A stretch of DNA of 64,000 nt from Terebella lapidaria (lineage: Eukaryota > Annelida > Polychaeta > Terebellida > Terebellidae): NCBI GenBank assembly GCA_949152475.1, contig OX424564.1:27464165-27528164 (forward strand), read 5' to 3'. The notes beneath the pieces are model-generated. The model was not told where the DNA came from. It did no database searches and saw nothing but the letters and a program-made list of their open reading frames with translations. The position numbers and the translations under genes were made by a program. Of this stretch, positions 1-10,365 are shown in pieces (the first letter of the stretch is position 1; each line of letters opens with the position of its first letter).

Positions 1-520
1 AGCAGCGACAGTTGAATATCTTCCATGAACGGTAACATATCGAGATTTCGTAAATTTCTGGAGGTCACTGTCTGCTTCAGTGTGTCAGTTCGTTCAACGT
101 TGAGTTTGCACGTCAATGCCAAGTGATCAGAAGGCATAGTATGTGACAGGACGTTAGACACCAACATATCCGAGGAGCGAGTCATGATCAAGTCCAGGGT
201 GTGGCCTTTGATATGTGATTGTAAGGCAACATGCTGAGATAAATCCGCCGATGAGATCAGCTGACGGAAATTCTCTGCATCATTGTCAACTTTGGAATCC
301 ACATGATAGTTGAAATCCCCTACTATCATGAGATGACCCCCAGATACGAGAAGAACTTCTAGCAGTGTAGAAAACTCTGTTAAAAACTGAGTTACAGTTG
401 TCTTCTTTTTATCTATTTGCAGCTGGGGTCGGTAGACGTTTACGAGTCTAATGACATCTCCTCCAGAGAATATGTTCACGTCAACATATTCAAAAGTGGA
501 AAATTGTCGGAAACTGTTTT
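1..520 (-). mobile_element. LINE endonuclease fragment (CR1/jockey-like), antisense, cut by window start
   Basis: The minus strand is open from about 520 to the window edge (about 170 codons) and reads as the central and C-terminal part of an apurinic/apyrimidinic-type endonuclease of a non-LTR retrotransposon. In order it shows NVYRPQ, VGDFNYHVD, GHTLDLIMTR and SDHLALTCKL, the spaced catalytic and fold motifs of the exonuclease-endonuclease-phosphatase family. There is no initiating methionine: the frame begins just after a stop near 521, so this is a 5'-truncated or internal piece. The reverse transcriptase, if present, would lie left of the window. Clade is inferred from general resemblance only. 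Confidence 0.82.
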
Positions 521-1035
521 ATATATAACAGGAACTACCAACCTCCGAATAAGGATATAGGTGTGTTGTATACAACACACCTATATAGTGGGGATGATAA
601 TGGCAATATTTTCACAAAATCACAGTTTCGACCTCTACTGAAACAAACGCTCAAATATCGATTCTTTTGCATATTAAATCGAATTCATGACAGTAAGAAC
701 TCTGATATTGTGCGTTTAGGCCAACGCCCCCCTCCTTCCCCTTCTGGTTCGACCCACTAATCCCTCATTGTGATGTAGGGCCATGTCCGTATTTCCTGGT
801 GTTCGTTTCGATATACACAATACACGTAGGCTACTCATAATGTTGACATTATGTCACACCGTTTTTCTACAACATGTCAGCCAAAAACTGAACGCTCAGG
901 GATCGATTCCCGTTTAGCAGCATACTGTGTACTAGAGCATAAGAAGACGTTGGGTGTAGCCTTTTTCACACAAAAATGCTGCTCTCAAAGGATTGCACCA
1001 TTTAACCCAAATTAAGCAGAAAATCGAGTGTGGAC
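521..1035. other. No gene seen; intergenic with a perfect 32-bp palindrome
   Basis: No open frame here looks coding. The only notable structure is the palindrome at 555-586, directly next to the LINE fragment. Confidence 0.6.
555..586. repeat. Perfect 32-bp palindrome
   Basis: The half ATATAGGTGTGTTGTA is followed without spacer by its exact reverse complement, centred between 570 and 571. It could form a hairpin or cruciform, or be the paired termini of an excised or miniature element. No coding or RNA assignment is supported. Confidence 0.85.
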
Positions 1036-1678
1036 TCAGGGCCGGTGATTTGGGGCCCGCCCAGGGGCCCCAAAAGCAGCTGAAGCCTCATTCGTTAAAT
1101 GCGCAGGAGCATTCTGTGACGCTCCCGATTTAAATTTTGAACTTCTCAGACAATGCGTTTTTTATGCAAATTATCTTAATTCAAGATGATGTTCCAGATT
1201 TAGACACTGTCAACTTGATTTTTAGATCATTCATTTCAAGCTATGATTTCAAGGGATTTCTTCTTAGCTGGCGGCAGCAGAAGTATATCGGCATTTATGT
1301 CTAGATATATTTTTGCAATGTTTTTTTAACAGGAAAATCACACTGTTCAATATACTGAAACGTATTGGCTACATTTGTTTTACGGCAACAATTGATTTTT
1401 TTTTCAAGAATAACCCGCGTTTACCCCCACCCCCATTCCCGTACACGTCCACTGCGCCTGGTTGTGGCGGGCTCATTGGCTTTCATTACGATTCAAGATT
1501 TTGGGAGAAAGGGAGGGGGAAATTATTGGCAGAATATCACCGTATGCATGATCGTATTCCGATTCAACGACAGCGATAATCTGCGTCAAAAAGTTCTCTG
1601 AAAAATGGCGCCCGCCTAAAATTTTGCGCCCTAGGCCTGGGCCTAGTTGGCCTGTGCGGTAATAGGCCTACGGCTCTG
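1036..1678. mobile_element. hAT-like non-autonomous element (short terminal inverted repeats)
   Basis: The left end begins CAGGGCCGG and the right end, reverse complemented, begins CAGAGCCGT. Both are followed by related GC-rich subterminal sequence (GGGCCCGCCCAGGGGCCCC left; AGGCCCAGGCCTAGGG on the right complement). Short CAGGGCCG-type termini are usual for hAT elements. No transposase frame is visible in the 640-bp interior, and the flanking 8 bases do not match, so the target duplication has decayed or the limits are slightly off. Confidence 0.45.
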
Positions 1679-2887
1679 ATAATCCTAGCTTTTTTGAATT
1701 GAAAGAATTGAATCGCCGTTTGCTTCCCCGGTTAAGTAGGCCTGTCAAAAATATGGGCATACGTTCGTCAAGTTTCATCACGATACGTTTCAGTATATCG
1801 CTGAACTACAGACAAAACTTATTGAGCGCATGTAGGCCTGTGTAAACTGGCTATGCCATGGATCATTCGGAAAGTAGAAAAGGCTGACACCTTCCCGATA
1901 TGTAGGACCTTCGCCGACACTACGGTTACCCATGCTGCATATAATTATAAAATTCCCATACCTATTGATATGATATAGATAGTATAGTAGTGATGAATGG
2001 AATCCCTCCAAAAACCCGCAATTATAAAACAACCACCTGCAAATGACAAACGTCTTTACCAGCGCGGTCGTTCCCCCGTGACGCCACAGATCACAAAGAA
2101 CGTAAAATGCCAATCATCTCTCGCAACGGCTTTCAGGTCAATTTCTGGACAACCCGAGCCCTACTGTAATTGATACCATTTCTGCTGTGTACATACTCAG
2201 TAGATGCTTAACTTCATTATTAAAACAAGTCACTTTTTCGTGTCCATGGCCCTTTAAGGGATTCCGACCATTGAGCGTAGATTGAGAAATGGGTGTTTTA
2301 TATGCATGAAGTAAAAAGTTGAGATATTTAGGATCATTACCCTGTTTCAAGATTGTAATCATTACCCTGTTTCAAGATTGTAATTGAATTATCATAGAAT
2401 TAAACCTAATTTGTCATACTGCTCCCAGAAAGGAAATTTCAGGGAAACAGCCTAGGTGTCAAACAATCGAATGACTGCATCATAATGCATTGAAAACGAA
2501 TAGATGTGTATCTATACTAGTCGTTTTTAGTGCTACATGCACTAATATTTTATTATTCTGCCCGCGAAAGGACACACGCAAGTGACGTGGTCATAAAACA
2601 AATGAAGACCGGATAAGCGTTGCATAATTATAGTTCCAAGGATGTTCGTTGCGGATTGGGAAATCACGAAATGAAGTATTTTCTAGTATTATTCCATCAC
2701 TTTACAAAATGACAGATATGGAGGATGTGTTCGGATTGCAGTAGGCGCACAGAGCGATCGCCTGTAATGTATCATTCCTGTTTATCCATTTTCAGCCAGC
2801 CGATTCTCGAGTTATCACCCAACCTGTGCATACACCAGAGTTGTTGTGCGTATTGTTTGATGAGTACCGACTACATACGGCACATTT
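1679..2887. other. No gene seen; intergenic
   Basis: No convincing coding frame. A 25-bp unit starting ATCATTACCCTGTTTC is present twice in tandem at about 2333-2382. Otherwise unremarkable AT-rich sequence leading into the LINE. Confidence 0.5.
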
Positions 2888-3541
2888 GTGGGTTTATGTC
2901 ACTGCAGCAAATATTGCACTCTTCATCTGAATATTCACAGTTTACCAAAGAAGATAAATGAACTTAAAATCATGCTTTCGAACTTACAAAACACCGGGAT
3001 AGTTGTGCACTTTATTCTGTTATGCGAAACCTTCCTGAATGACAATACATTGAATTTATGCAGCATACCTGGATATAACCTTGAATGCCGTAACAGACAG
3101 GGTGGGACACGGGGAGGGGGTGTCACGCTGTACATACATGATTCGCTACATTACGATATTAGGAACGACCTGGCCATAAATGTTGATTGCGAATTTGAGT
3201 CGATTTTCATCGAGGTAAAACATAGTCAGCGAAACACAATTGTGGGTGAAATATACCGAATCCCAGGCACAAACGAAACACTATCAATATCTAGATACGA
3301 AACAGTACTTGAAAAGTTAAACGGAACTAATTCTGACGTTATACTTGGTACAGATCAAAATTTTGATTATATCAAAATACACTCTAACAACCACTCCGAT
3401 GAATTACTTAACACCTTCATAGCATCAGGCTTTCTACCGACCGTTAATAAACCAACCAGAATAACACATAATAGTGCGACATTAATCGATAATATATACG
3501 TAAAGTGTTCTATCTGGCATAGTACTAAGCGATATATCTGA
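2888..3541 (+). pseudogene. LINE endonuclease domain
   Basis: Codes for an apurinic/apyrimidinic-type endonuclease. Visible motifs are NIHSLPKKINEL near the start, LLCETFLND (catalytic Glu block), GGGVTLYIHDSL, VGEIYRIPG, and THNSATLIDNIYV near the end. The final SDHLPL block is present just downstream in another frame, so a frameshift separates it. The conserved GD-N box reads GTDQNFDY here, a substitution of the normally invariant Asp-Phe-Asn order. Part of the 2.9-6.5 kb LINE. Confidence 0.85.
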
Positions 3542-3648
3542 TCATTTGCCCTTGTTTACTGTTATAGGGGATACTTCGTCCAGCAAGGTACAGTCCCTAA
3601 CTATAACTTGTCGTCCTCTCACTTCTGAAAATATGATGTCTATATGTA

Positions 3649-4038
3649 ATGATCTCAATTCAACAGACTGGACATACCTCGACCGAATTCCATCAACCTC
3701 GACCGAATTCCATCAATGACGCTTACGCATCCTTCACAAACAAAGTAAAACAGGCTATGGACAAATTCGCTCCTGAAATAGAGAAAACAATCCCACGAAA
3801 ACCTGTAATAAAAGAACCCTGGATGACACAAGGGTTGTTACAGTCATCATCCAAATGTATCAAACTTTATAAAAAGTGCCTACGTAAATCAAAAACAGAT
3901 AGTTCTTACCAAAAATATATTAAGCATAGGAACCTATTCAGAGCTTTGAAAAGACAATGCAAACGCGAATACTATGGGTCTCTTCTTGATAAATACAAAT
4001 GCGATGTGAAAAAAACGTGGAAAATTTTGAACAAATGA
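3649..4038 (+). pseudogene. LINE ORF2 linker between endonuclease and RT
   Basis: Basic, helix-rich sequence typical of the region just before the RT of jockey/CR1-type elements: KEPWMTQGL, then SSKCIKLYKKCLRKS, ALKRQCKREYY and KKTWKILNK. It ends at a stop. Near its start a 20-bp unit (CCTCGACCGAATTCCATCAA) occurs twice in tandem at 3677-3716; since 20 is not a multiple of three this shifts the frame. Confidence 0.78.
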
Positions 4039-4249
4039 CAAATCATCAGTCACCGACACCTTTCTTATAAATAATAAACCTGAGACTGATCCAACCAAAA
4101 TCGCTGACGGGTTCTGCAAATATTTCTCAAACATAGGCGTTTCGCTGGCAGAACAAATTCCATCAGCCCCTAAACATTTCACTGAATATCTAAGTAAACA
4201 ATCGAACCCAAACTCTATATTTCTCAACCCCACTGATCCCAACGAGGTC

Positions 4250-5062
4250 ATGAAAATGATAGACTCATTGAAAGGAAAAAAAAGTTCAGGAGTTGATAAT
4301 TTGAGTAGTCACTTCATAAAACAGATAAAACATGCAGTTTGCACCCCGATATCATTACTAATAAACAAATCAATTTCAACGGGAATTGTCCCTCAGCAAA
4401 TGAAAACGGCGAAAGTAATCCCAATCTACAAAAATAAAAACAAGCAAATGCTGAATAACTATAGGCCAATATCACTATTACCCTGTTGCTCTAAACTCTT
4501 AGAAAAAATCATCCACACACGACTGTATACGTTTCTCGTACAACATAATATACTCTATCCTAAGCAATACGGATTTAGGCCCAAACATTCAACTATTAAT
4601 GCAGTTACAGAATTTGTATTCGATACCCTAACTGGCTTTAACAATAACATGTACACACTTGGAGTTTTCCTGGACCTCTCCAAGGCTTTCGATACTATTG
4701 ACCATTCTATTCTGTTGTCCAAATTAGAATATTATGGTATTCGAGGGATTGCCTTGGAGTGGTTCAGGAGCTACCTAAATAACCGTGAGCAGTATGTCAA
4801 GTTCAAAAACTCATGTTCGAACCTCTATCCTATAAAATACGGTGTGCCACAGGGTTCAGTATTGGGTCCGTTACTTTTTATCATATATTCAAACGATATC
4901 CCTAACTCAATAACAAAATCAAAATGTATTTTATTTGCAGACGATACAACGTTGTATTATACTCACAATGACCTTCAACACCTATATCACGTTGTTGAAT
5001 CAGATATCCTCCTCATTGACTATCAATTATGTAGAGCATGTGGAATGAGCTTTGTTGAATAA
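4250..5062 (+). pseudogene. LINE reverse transcriptase domain
   Basis: RT domain with the classic order of motifs: NNYRPISLLPCCSKLLEKI, QYGFRPKHSTI, FLDLSKAFDTIDHSILL, YGVPQGSVLGPLLFIIYSND and LFADDTTLYYT. The last is the FADD catalytic box, with both aspartates intact. After LLID at 5020 the sequence leaves the family and runs into a 300-bp insertion that supplies a stop. The rest of the ORF resumes at 5321. Confidence 0.92.
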
Positions 5063-5320
5063 TTGCAATTTCTTAAGACTTCAATAAGCCAATAAAACCA
5101 TCTAATTAAAAAATGTTCCCCCTGTGACGTCATGCATACAAATTTGCATATTAATGAGCTATATGATTTTTCAAATTGTACTTTGGGCAATTTGAACTTT
5201 GAAACACTGTAACTTTTGAAGGAATCGAGATATTCACATGCGATAAAAACCGTTCTGATCAGCTCACATGGTGCTTTAATTTGAGCTCACATCATATTTT
5301 CATGTTCCTAGTACTTTAAT
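5021..5320. mobile_element. 300-bp insertion inside the LINE RT frame
   Basis: The reading frame stops matching the LINE after the codons for LLID (ending 5020) and matches again from WFRSNKLSLN (starting 5321), so the intervening 300 bp is foreign. It is AT-rich, contains a TGACGTCA octamer near 5126, and has no obvious terminal inverted repeats or clear target duplication. It is probably a short non-autonomous element of unknown class. Confidence 0.65.
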
Positions 5321-6070
5321 TGGTTCCGGAGCAACAAATTATCACTGAATGTTAGCAAAACTAATATAATCTTATTCTCCAAGAAGCTGGTACACAACTA
5401 CAACACCTATTCGTTAAAAGTCGATACTGAATACATTACACCATCACTTTCTGTTAAATTTCTTGGTATCCATATAGACAGTAAGCTGAGTTGGAATGTC
5501 CACATTGAACACGTCTTGAAAAAATTGTCCAGCGCCCTATATATGTTAAACACTGTCAAAAACATGTTAAGTAAAGCCCACCTCAAATCGTTATATTTTA
5601 GTCTGTTTCATTCCTACCTAAACTATGGTATATTGCTATGGGGTTCTGCACAAAAAACGATACTGCGCCCGCTTGAAATCAAGCAAAATAAAGCAATCCG
5701 ATGCGTCACTGGATCACGTTTCAATGCCAGCTCTACGCCACTCTATCATAAAACAGGCATAGCTAAGCTACATGATTTGTTCAATATTGAACTTAGTAAA
5801 TTTATGTATTTGCATTCCCGCAATGAACTACCAAGTTCGCTGAACAATCTTTTTGTGGCAAACAATTCTATCCACTCTTTCAACACTAGACATTGTAAAG
5901 GCCCCCATATAACTAGGTGGAATGTCCAAATTTTTGGAAACAGCTTCATTCGTAAAGGTCCGGAATTATGGCTAAATACACCAACCCATATAAAAAACAG
6001 CATTTCATTCAGCGCCTACAAATCTAAGATAAAACAACACTTCATTTCGAAATATTTGATGAATAACTAA
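5321..6070 (+). pseudogene. LINE ORF2 C-terminal region
   Basis: Resumes in frame with NKLSLNVSKTN, then VKFLGIHIDSKLSWNVHIE (the FLG box that follows the RT palm). It continues with ALYMLNTVKNML, SYLNYGILLWG and the C-terminal region to a stop at 6070. Open throughout, so the interruption of the element here is the upstream insertion rather than decay. Confidence 0.85.
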
Positions 6071-6480
6071 CTATCTAATCTCGTAATTATCCCTTGATAC
6101 TGTAAAATTTCATGGCTGTATTGTATTTCATAAGCTCACGTTACTACGGTCGCTTTTTTAGTTGGTCTTTTTTGTGTCTTGTGTCATTTTTTCATATTTA
6201 ATTGTTTTTTTTTGTTTTTTGCTCTACCAATCCTGTATCGTTTGCCAATAGTGTAAGGATGTGTGTGGGTGGGTGTGTGTGTCATGGGGGGGGGGGGGGT
6301 ATGGAAAAGGACTTTTTTCATTCATTTCTCACTCTATGTAATACCACAAGTTTGGCATTTCACAGTAGTCAATGTGTAAATCACAAAGGTTCAATCTGTT
6401 AATACTGGCACAGGTTCAGCAACTGTATCATCATCTCCTGTATATATGGGTGTATGTGAATAAATTATAATGTGAATAAT

Positions 6481-8087
6481 ATGTATTTCTACGTGAAATT
6501 AATGTATATATATATATATCTACATGTTGTGATGTTGTTATATGAAGTATGCAACTCATACGTGAGTCCAACTTGTAAATATTTTGTTCCTATCCGTTCC
6601 ATATTTTGTGCTTTTATTATTTCAATGTAAAGTCCACCCGTGACGTCACTCTATTGTTCTTTCTCTCCATTACCAATAGGTAATGGAGAGCTGCATGCGA
6701 ATATTGGAGCGATATGTTTGTTGTATTGGAGCTGAGCTCAACTGTGAAATATTGAGAGAAGTTTTGCTTGATTCATTGATTGTAACACAACGGGATTAAA
6801 TCATGTGTACATGCATATATGTGCAGTATTGCCAATTGACATTTTGCAATTGACATATGGGCGCTCACGCTTGAACTCTTCTCCCATAAAGCCTACTTGG
6901 CCCAGGTACCTTGTACTCCTCCGTAATACTGGTCCACTGTAAACATGCCATTTAATCCGTCTCGCACCTTTTTAATCCTTATTGTATATAGAGGAACGAG
7001 CAGCACAAGCTACTTGCGACACTGGTCTGACAATTCTAGATAATATCCGTTTATTGGTTTCATGTGAAGGAATATCCAATTTCGCAATATCCATCGCATT
7101 GTGTATGATTATAAAAAAACAAGACAAGAAATGTCCCTGCAAGATATAATTATATCGTAATATATAAGCTTTTAAATTTTTGGAATATCCATGAAATCGT
7201 GTGTTATTATCCCAAGTTATGCCTGCGAGTTATAATCATATCCATGATTGGTTGCAATCAGCTTTCACAGTTAGGAGGAGTATTTTGTCTCGTGAATTTA
7301 ATGCGAATTTCACTTGAACAATACGATGTTGTCCCTTCAACATTTGTTTGTGAAATGAATGCAGCCATTGCTGTGCATCTCTCTTATATAAGACATTTGT
7401 GCTCACGTCTTTACAACTTGTACATCTCGAGCTATATTGATTGTGTGGGGATTATTTTTTGGGTTGGTGGACTTTACATTAGTCAAAGCCCTCGTCACGC
7501 TCCATTACCTATTGGTATTGGAAACCTCGGGCTTCGCCCTCGGTCTCCAATAACAATAGGTAATGGAGCGCTCCTCGGGCTTTATCTAATACGTAATGGG
7601 CTTCACCGCTTGAGCAATCAAGTTACAGGCATCGGCCTCTGGTGGAGTCCACAAATTGTGCATTTCTCATATCATCTATTGAATATGTTCATCTTGTGTG
7701 CAATTTGGAAATAAATTACTTACTTACTTACTAGCACACATGTATATTGCTCTGAAACACGTTTGTAGATCATATAACACTCCTCAAATACACACAATTA
7801 TATGACAACGAAGCTGTGTATTGACAGATTTCTCGCGAGGTTCATCTGAATCGACTCCGAGGATTGTCGCTCACTCCGAGGATTGTCGCTCAGGTTCCCC
7901 GGTGATTACACGGTTCGCTAGTGCTATTCAACGTTATGGGTATGAATAGGTCACGAACAGCTCATGTATCTGTGTTATAAACATATAAATGTTAAAATGG
8001 TCGTGTTAAATAGTCCTCACATTCCTTGTTATATTTATCAACAGGCGTGTGATTCTATCAACTCAGTGAATGAAAAATACAACTGAA
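6481..8087. other. Intergenic/repeat region with nested palindromes; possible inverted-repeat element 6624-7479
   Basis: AATGTAAAGTCCACC at 6624 recurs inverted at 7465-7479 (GGTGGACTTTACATT), suggesting a decayed short inverted-repeat element. Two hairpins share the word CCATTACC/GGTAATGG: a 12-bp stem with 4-base loop around 6666-6693, and a longer imperfect hairpin at about 7496-7572. The 7716-7731 tail is (TTAC)n after an AATAAA-like word, as at LINE 3' ends. From about 7912 the sequence is paralogous to the 5' flank of the transporter gene at 9181. No gene is seen. Confidence 0.4.
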
Positions 8088-8109
8088 ATAATTTCACTTG
8101 GAAGTCAGG

Positions 8110-8283
8110 ATGAGAATTGAATCAACAGAAATGGACTTGGTTAATTCACGTGGAAAGACACCAGACGAATTCAAAGATGATCTCTTGTCGAATATTCCGG
8201 TCACAGAAAAGGATAGAATTGGTCACAAACTGGCAGAAATGGCGGACAAATCGGATATCAAAATGCGATTTCTTGGCTACTGA
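8110..8283 (+). pseudogene. Truncated DMT transporter copy (N-terminal 58 codons)
   Basis: A partial copy of the transporter gene that follows at 9181. It starts at the ATG at 8110 in the same context as the intact genes (CACTTGGAAGTCAGG just upstream). It codes for the cytosolic N-terminus with the conserved FKDDLLSN and KSDIKMRF motifs, then stops right after RFLGY, exactly where the first membrane helix should begin. The 5' flank from about 7912 matches the flank of 9181 (TTCGCTRGTGYTATTC), so this is a duplicated 5' end and not a new gene. The acidic dileucine seen in the intact copies is lost (EKDRIG instead of EKDALIG). Downstream is unrelated sequence with a foldback element. Confidence 0.85.
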
Positions 8284-8435
8284 CCATCGAAGCATAAACG
8301 TCATCAGCCGTCCTTTTTGCGGCCTCCGATTGGCTGGTTAAATATTCAGTAGGCTGATGTAGCTTGAATCGTCCAGCAAACGTAAGATCGCTACTTATAC
8401 GTGGGTGATGTCAATACCTGAGGGTGACACCCGAT

Positions 8436-8921
8436 GCACGCTTCGCTGCAGCCCAAGCGACGCGGAGCGCGGCCAAGATGGCCCACATTGGTGCTCGGGA
8501 CGAAAACAAACAAATCACGATTATGACAGTTATCTGGGTTGACACACCAAATTGTCTTTTTTGTATTCGCTCAGATACACGAGAGGACCCAAATTATGTA
8601 AGACAACGCACTTAACTACCCCGAAATGCTGTTGAGAATCCCCTCCAAACATTGACTTTAGCCTTGGCAGTCACCGACCACAAATTTTGTCGGGAAGGAT
8701 TAGCGATGTTTGGAGGAGATTTTGAGCAATATATCGAGGTATTTAGTTGAGCTATCATTTGTAATTTGGGTCCTCTCGTGTATCAGAATACATACAATAC
8801 GAACAGTTTGTGTGTCAGCCTGTAAATCGATCCTAATCGTGATTTGTTTGTTTTCGTCCCGAGCACCAATGTGGGCCATCTTGGACGCGCTCCGCGTCGC
8901 TTGGGCTGGCTTCGCTGGTGT
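8436..8921. mobile_element. Foldback (long inverted repeat) element
   Basis: Two arms of about 200 bp face each other around a spacer of about 50 bp. The left arm (8450-8655) starts GCCCAAGCGACGCGGAGCGC and the right arm ends with its complement (around 8885-8905). The innermost pair is CCCCTCCAAACAT / ATGTTTGGAGGAG. The arms match closely for their outer 90 bp (GCTCGGGACGAAAACAAACA) and less well inside. It lies between the truncated transporter copy and the intact gene. No target duplication is clear. Both arms can be read as short open frames, which I take as chance. Confidence 0.75.
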
Positions 8922-9180
8922 TATTCGAGGATATGAAAAGGTCACGAAACAGACTCATGTATGTTTCTGAAAAGCAATATTGTGATGGACGTGCTTGATG
9001 GGGGTAGAACGGGGAGGGGGGCGGGGACGGGAGGCAATCTGTTGTTTCCGTTGAAATATATTTCTCTCTCAGTGCTTCTATTATTCAAAAACGAGTGTAC
9101 ATGTGAATCTGTCATCTGAGTTCCGTTTACTGAGAATCAGACGAAAAATAAGATTTCGATAATATCACTTAGAATTAAGG

Positions 9181-10365
9181 ATGAGTAGTGAGTCAACAAA
9201 AATGGACGTGGTCAATGCACGTGGAACATCAGCCGAGTCCAAAGATGATCTCTTGTCTAATATTTCCGGCGCTGAAACAGACGCTCTTATTGGCCAGAAG
9301 GAAACAGTAAAGGACAACAAGTCGGATATCAAAATACGATTTGTTGGCTACTCTTGTATTGTGATTGGAACGCTTGGCGTATGCTTTGGCCTGATGTTCT
9401 CTCAGCTTCTCAACCGCTTGATTCCACACTCGGAACTCAACGCCCTCCGATATGCCGTCCAAGTTGTGATTTCCGTTTTAATAGTGGGAACATCAGAAGA
9501 GAAACAAGTTCGCGTACCGAGAGAGAAAGTTGGCTGGCTGATACTGGCATCAGTTTGCATTGTAACTTGCAGTTATGCAGCGTATGGTTCATCATACTAT
9601 CTGCCGGTTGGATTGGCTTGTACTCTGGCGAAAAGTGTGGAGCTGTTGATTTTCTTCATAATAACTTTAGTACTGTCAAAAAGTGTCAAACTTGAACAAG
9701 TCATCGCTTTGTGTATGTGTGTGACTGGCGCGTTGTTGGTAGTTCAACCACCTTTCATCTTTAAGAACATCGGCGATTCCCTGGTGAATTCCTCAGCAGC
9801 TCTGCATTCGCCATGCAATTTATCGCCAACAAATGTGTCAACTGAAGATGGGAATAATACGTCAGTTGTCGAAAAAAGTAATGCAACGAAGGATTATATC
9901 ATTGGATGCACTCTAGCACTGGTGGAGGGTCCGACCAACGTCGTTTACATACTAATTATCCGTTACAAGCTGTACGACTTGAACACAAAGATTACAATGT
10001 TTTGGATGTCGGTGACTGGAGTCTCAATTTCGATAGTTCTAATGCTCGCCACTGAGGTTCCCACGCTTCCTCATTTAAGGGTTTGTGCAATGTTTCTCGC
10101 CGGGCACATGCTGATATCTGGCAGTCACAACTTCTTGTTAGTATTCGGGTATAGGTACAGTCCTCCACTCGTGACGGGCCTTCTCAAAATGATTCAAATA
10201 CCTGGATGTTTCGTCCTACAGTACACAGTACTATCTGGAATGTACCCGGGTCATGCCAACGTTGTTGAGATTGTGGGCGCTGTTGTTGTGGTCACTGGGA
10301 ATGCTTTGACACCGCTGATTGAAGCCGTGAAATATTATTGTGAGAAAAGTACAGAAACTGGTTGA
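9181..10365 (+). CDS. DMT-superfamily (SLC35G/EamA-like) transporter, intronless
   Basis: A 394-residue multi-spanning membrane protein, complete from ATG to stop in a single exon. The first ~54 residues are hydrophilic with DDLL (22-25) and ETDALI (32-37), the latter fitting the acidic dileucine sorting motif [DE]xxxL[LI]. About ten hydrophobic segments follow (near 55-77, 88-104, 116-137, 141-166, 170-189, 238-260, 270-292, 296-318, 325-346, 357-380), the two-times-five-helix layout of DMT carriers. The loop after helix 5 holds several N-glycosylation sequons (NSS, NVS, NNTS, NAT). Motifs shared by all copies are LIPHSELNALRYAVQ, GALLVVQPPF, SGSHNFLL and IQIPGCFVLQYTVLSGMYPG. Family assignment follows from topology and GALLVVQPPF-type resemblance to SLC35G proteins; the substrate is unknown. 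It diverges clearly from the 42-64 kb copies and is their intact relative on the opposite strand. Confidence 0.85.
   Translation: MSSESTKMDVVNARGTSAESKDDLLSNISGAETDALIGQKETVKDNKSDIKIRFVGYSCIVIGTLGVCFGLMFSQLLNRLIPHSELNALRYAVQVVISVLIVGTSEEKQVRVPREKVGWLILASVCIVTCSYAAYGSSYYLPVGLACTLAKSVELLIFFIITLVLSKSVKLEQVIALCMCVTGALLVVQPPFIFKNIGDSLVNSSAALHSPCNLSPTNVSTEDGNNTSVVEKSNATKDYIIGCTLALVEGPTNVVYILIIRYKLYDLNTKITMFWMSVTGVSISIVLMLATEVPTLPHLRVCAMFLAGHMLISGSHNFLLVFGYRYSPPLVTGLLKMIQIPGCFVLQYTVLSGMYPGHANVVEIVGAVVVVTGNALTPLIEAVKYYCEKSTETG

Larger units (their letters stand above)
2888..6480 (+). mobile_element. Near full-length but broken LINE, jockey/CR1 superfamily
   Basis: A non-LTR retrotransposon with parts in the usual order: endonuclease (2888-3560), linker region (3649-4038), reverse transcriptase (4250-5020) and the C-terminal region after the RT (5321-6070). 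An AT-rich 3' untranslated part carries AATAAA-like words to about 6480. It is not functional. The endonuclease frame shifts before the SDHLPL motif near 3540. A 20-bp unit is tandemly duplicated at 3677-3716, and a stop lies near 4038. A 300-bp foreign segment interrupts the RT coding region at 5021-5320. There is no clear target-site duplication. A (TTAC)n tail at 7716-7731 could be the true 3' end if 6624-7479 is a later insertion. Confidence 0.88.

Noticed and set aside
8424-8970. Open frames with similar peptides on opposite strands
   Set aside because: They arise from the arms of the foldback element and have no domain.
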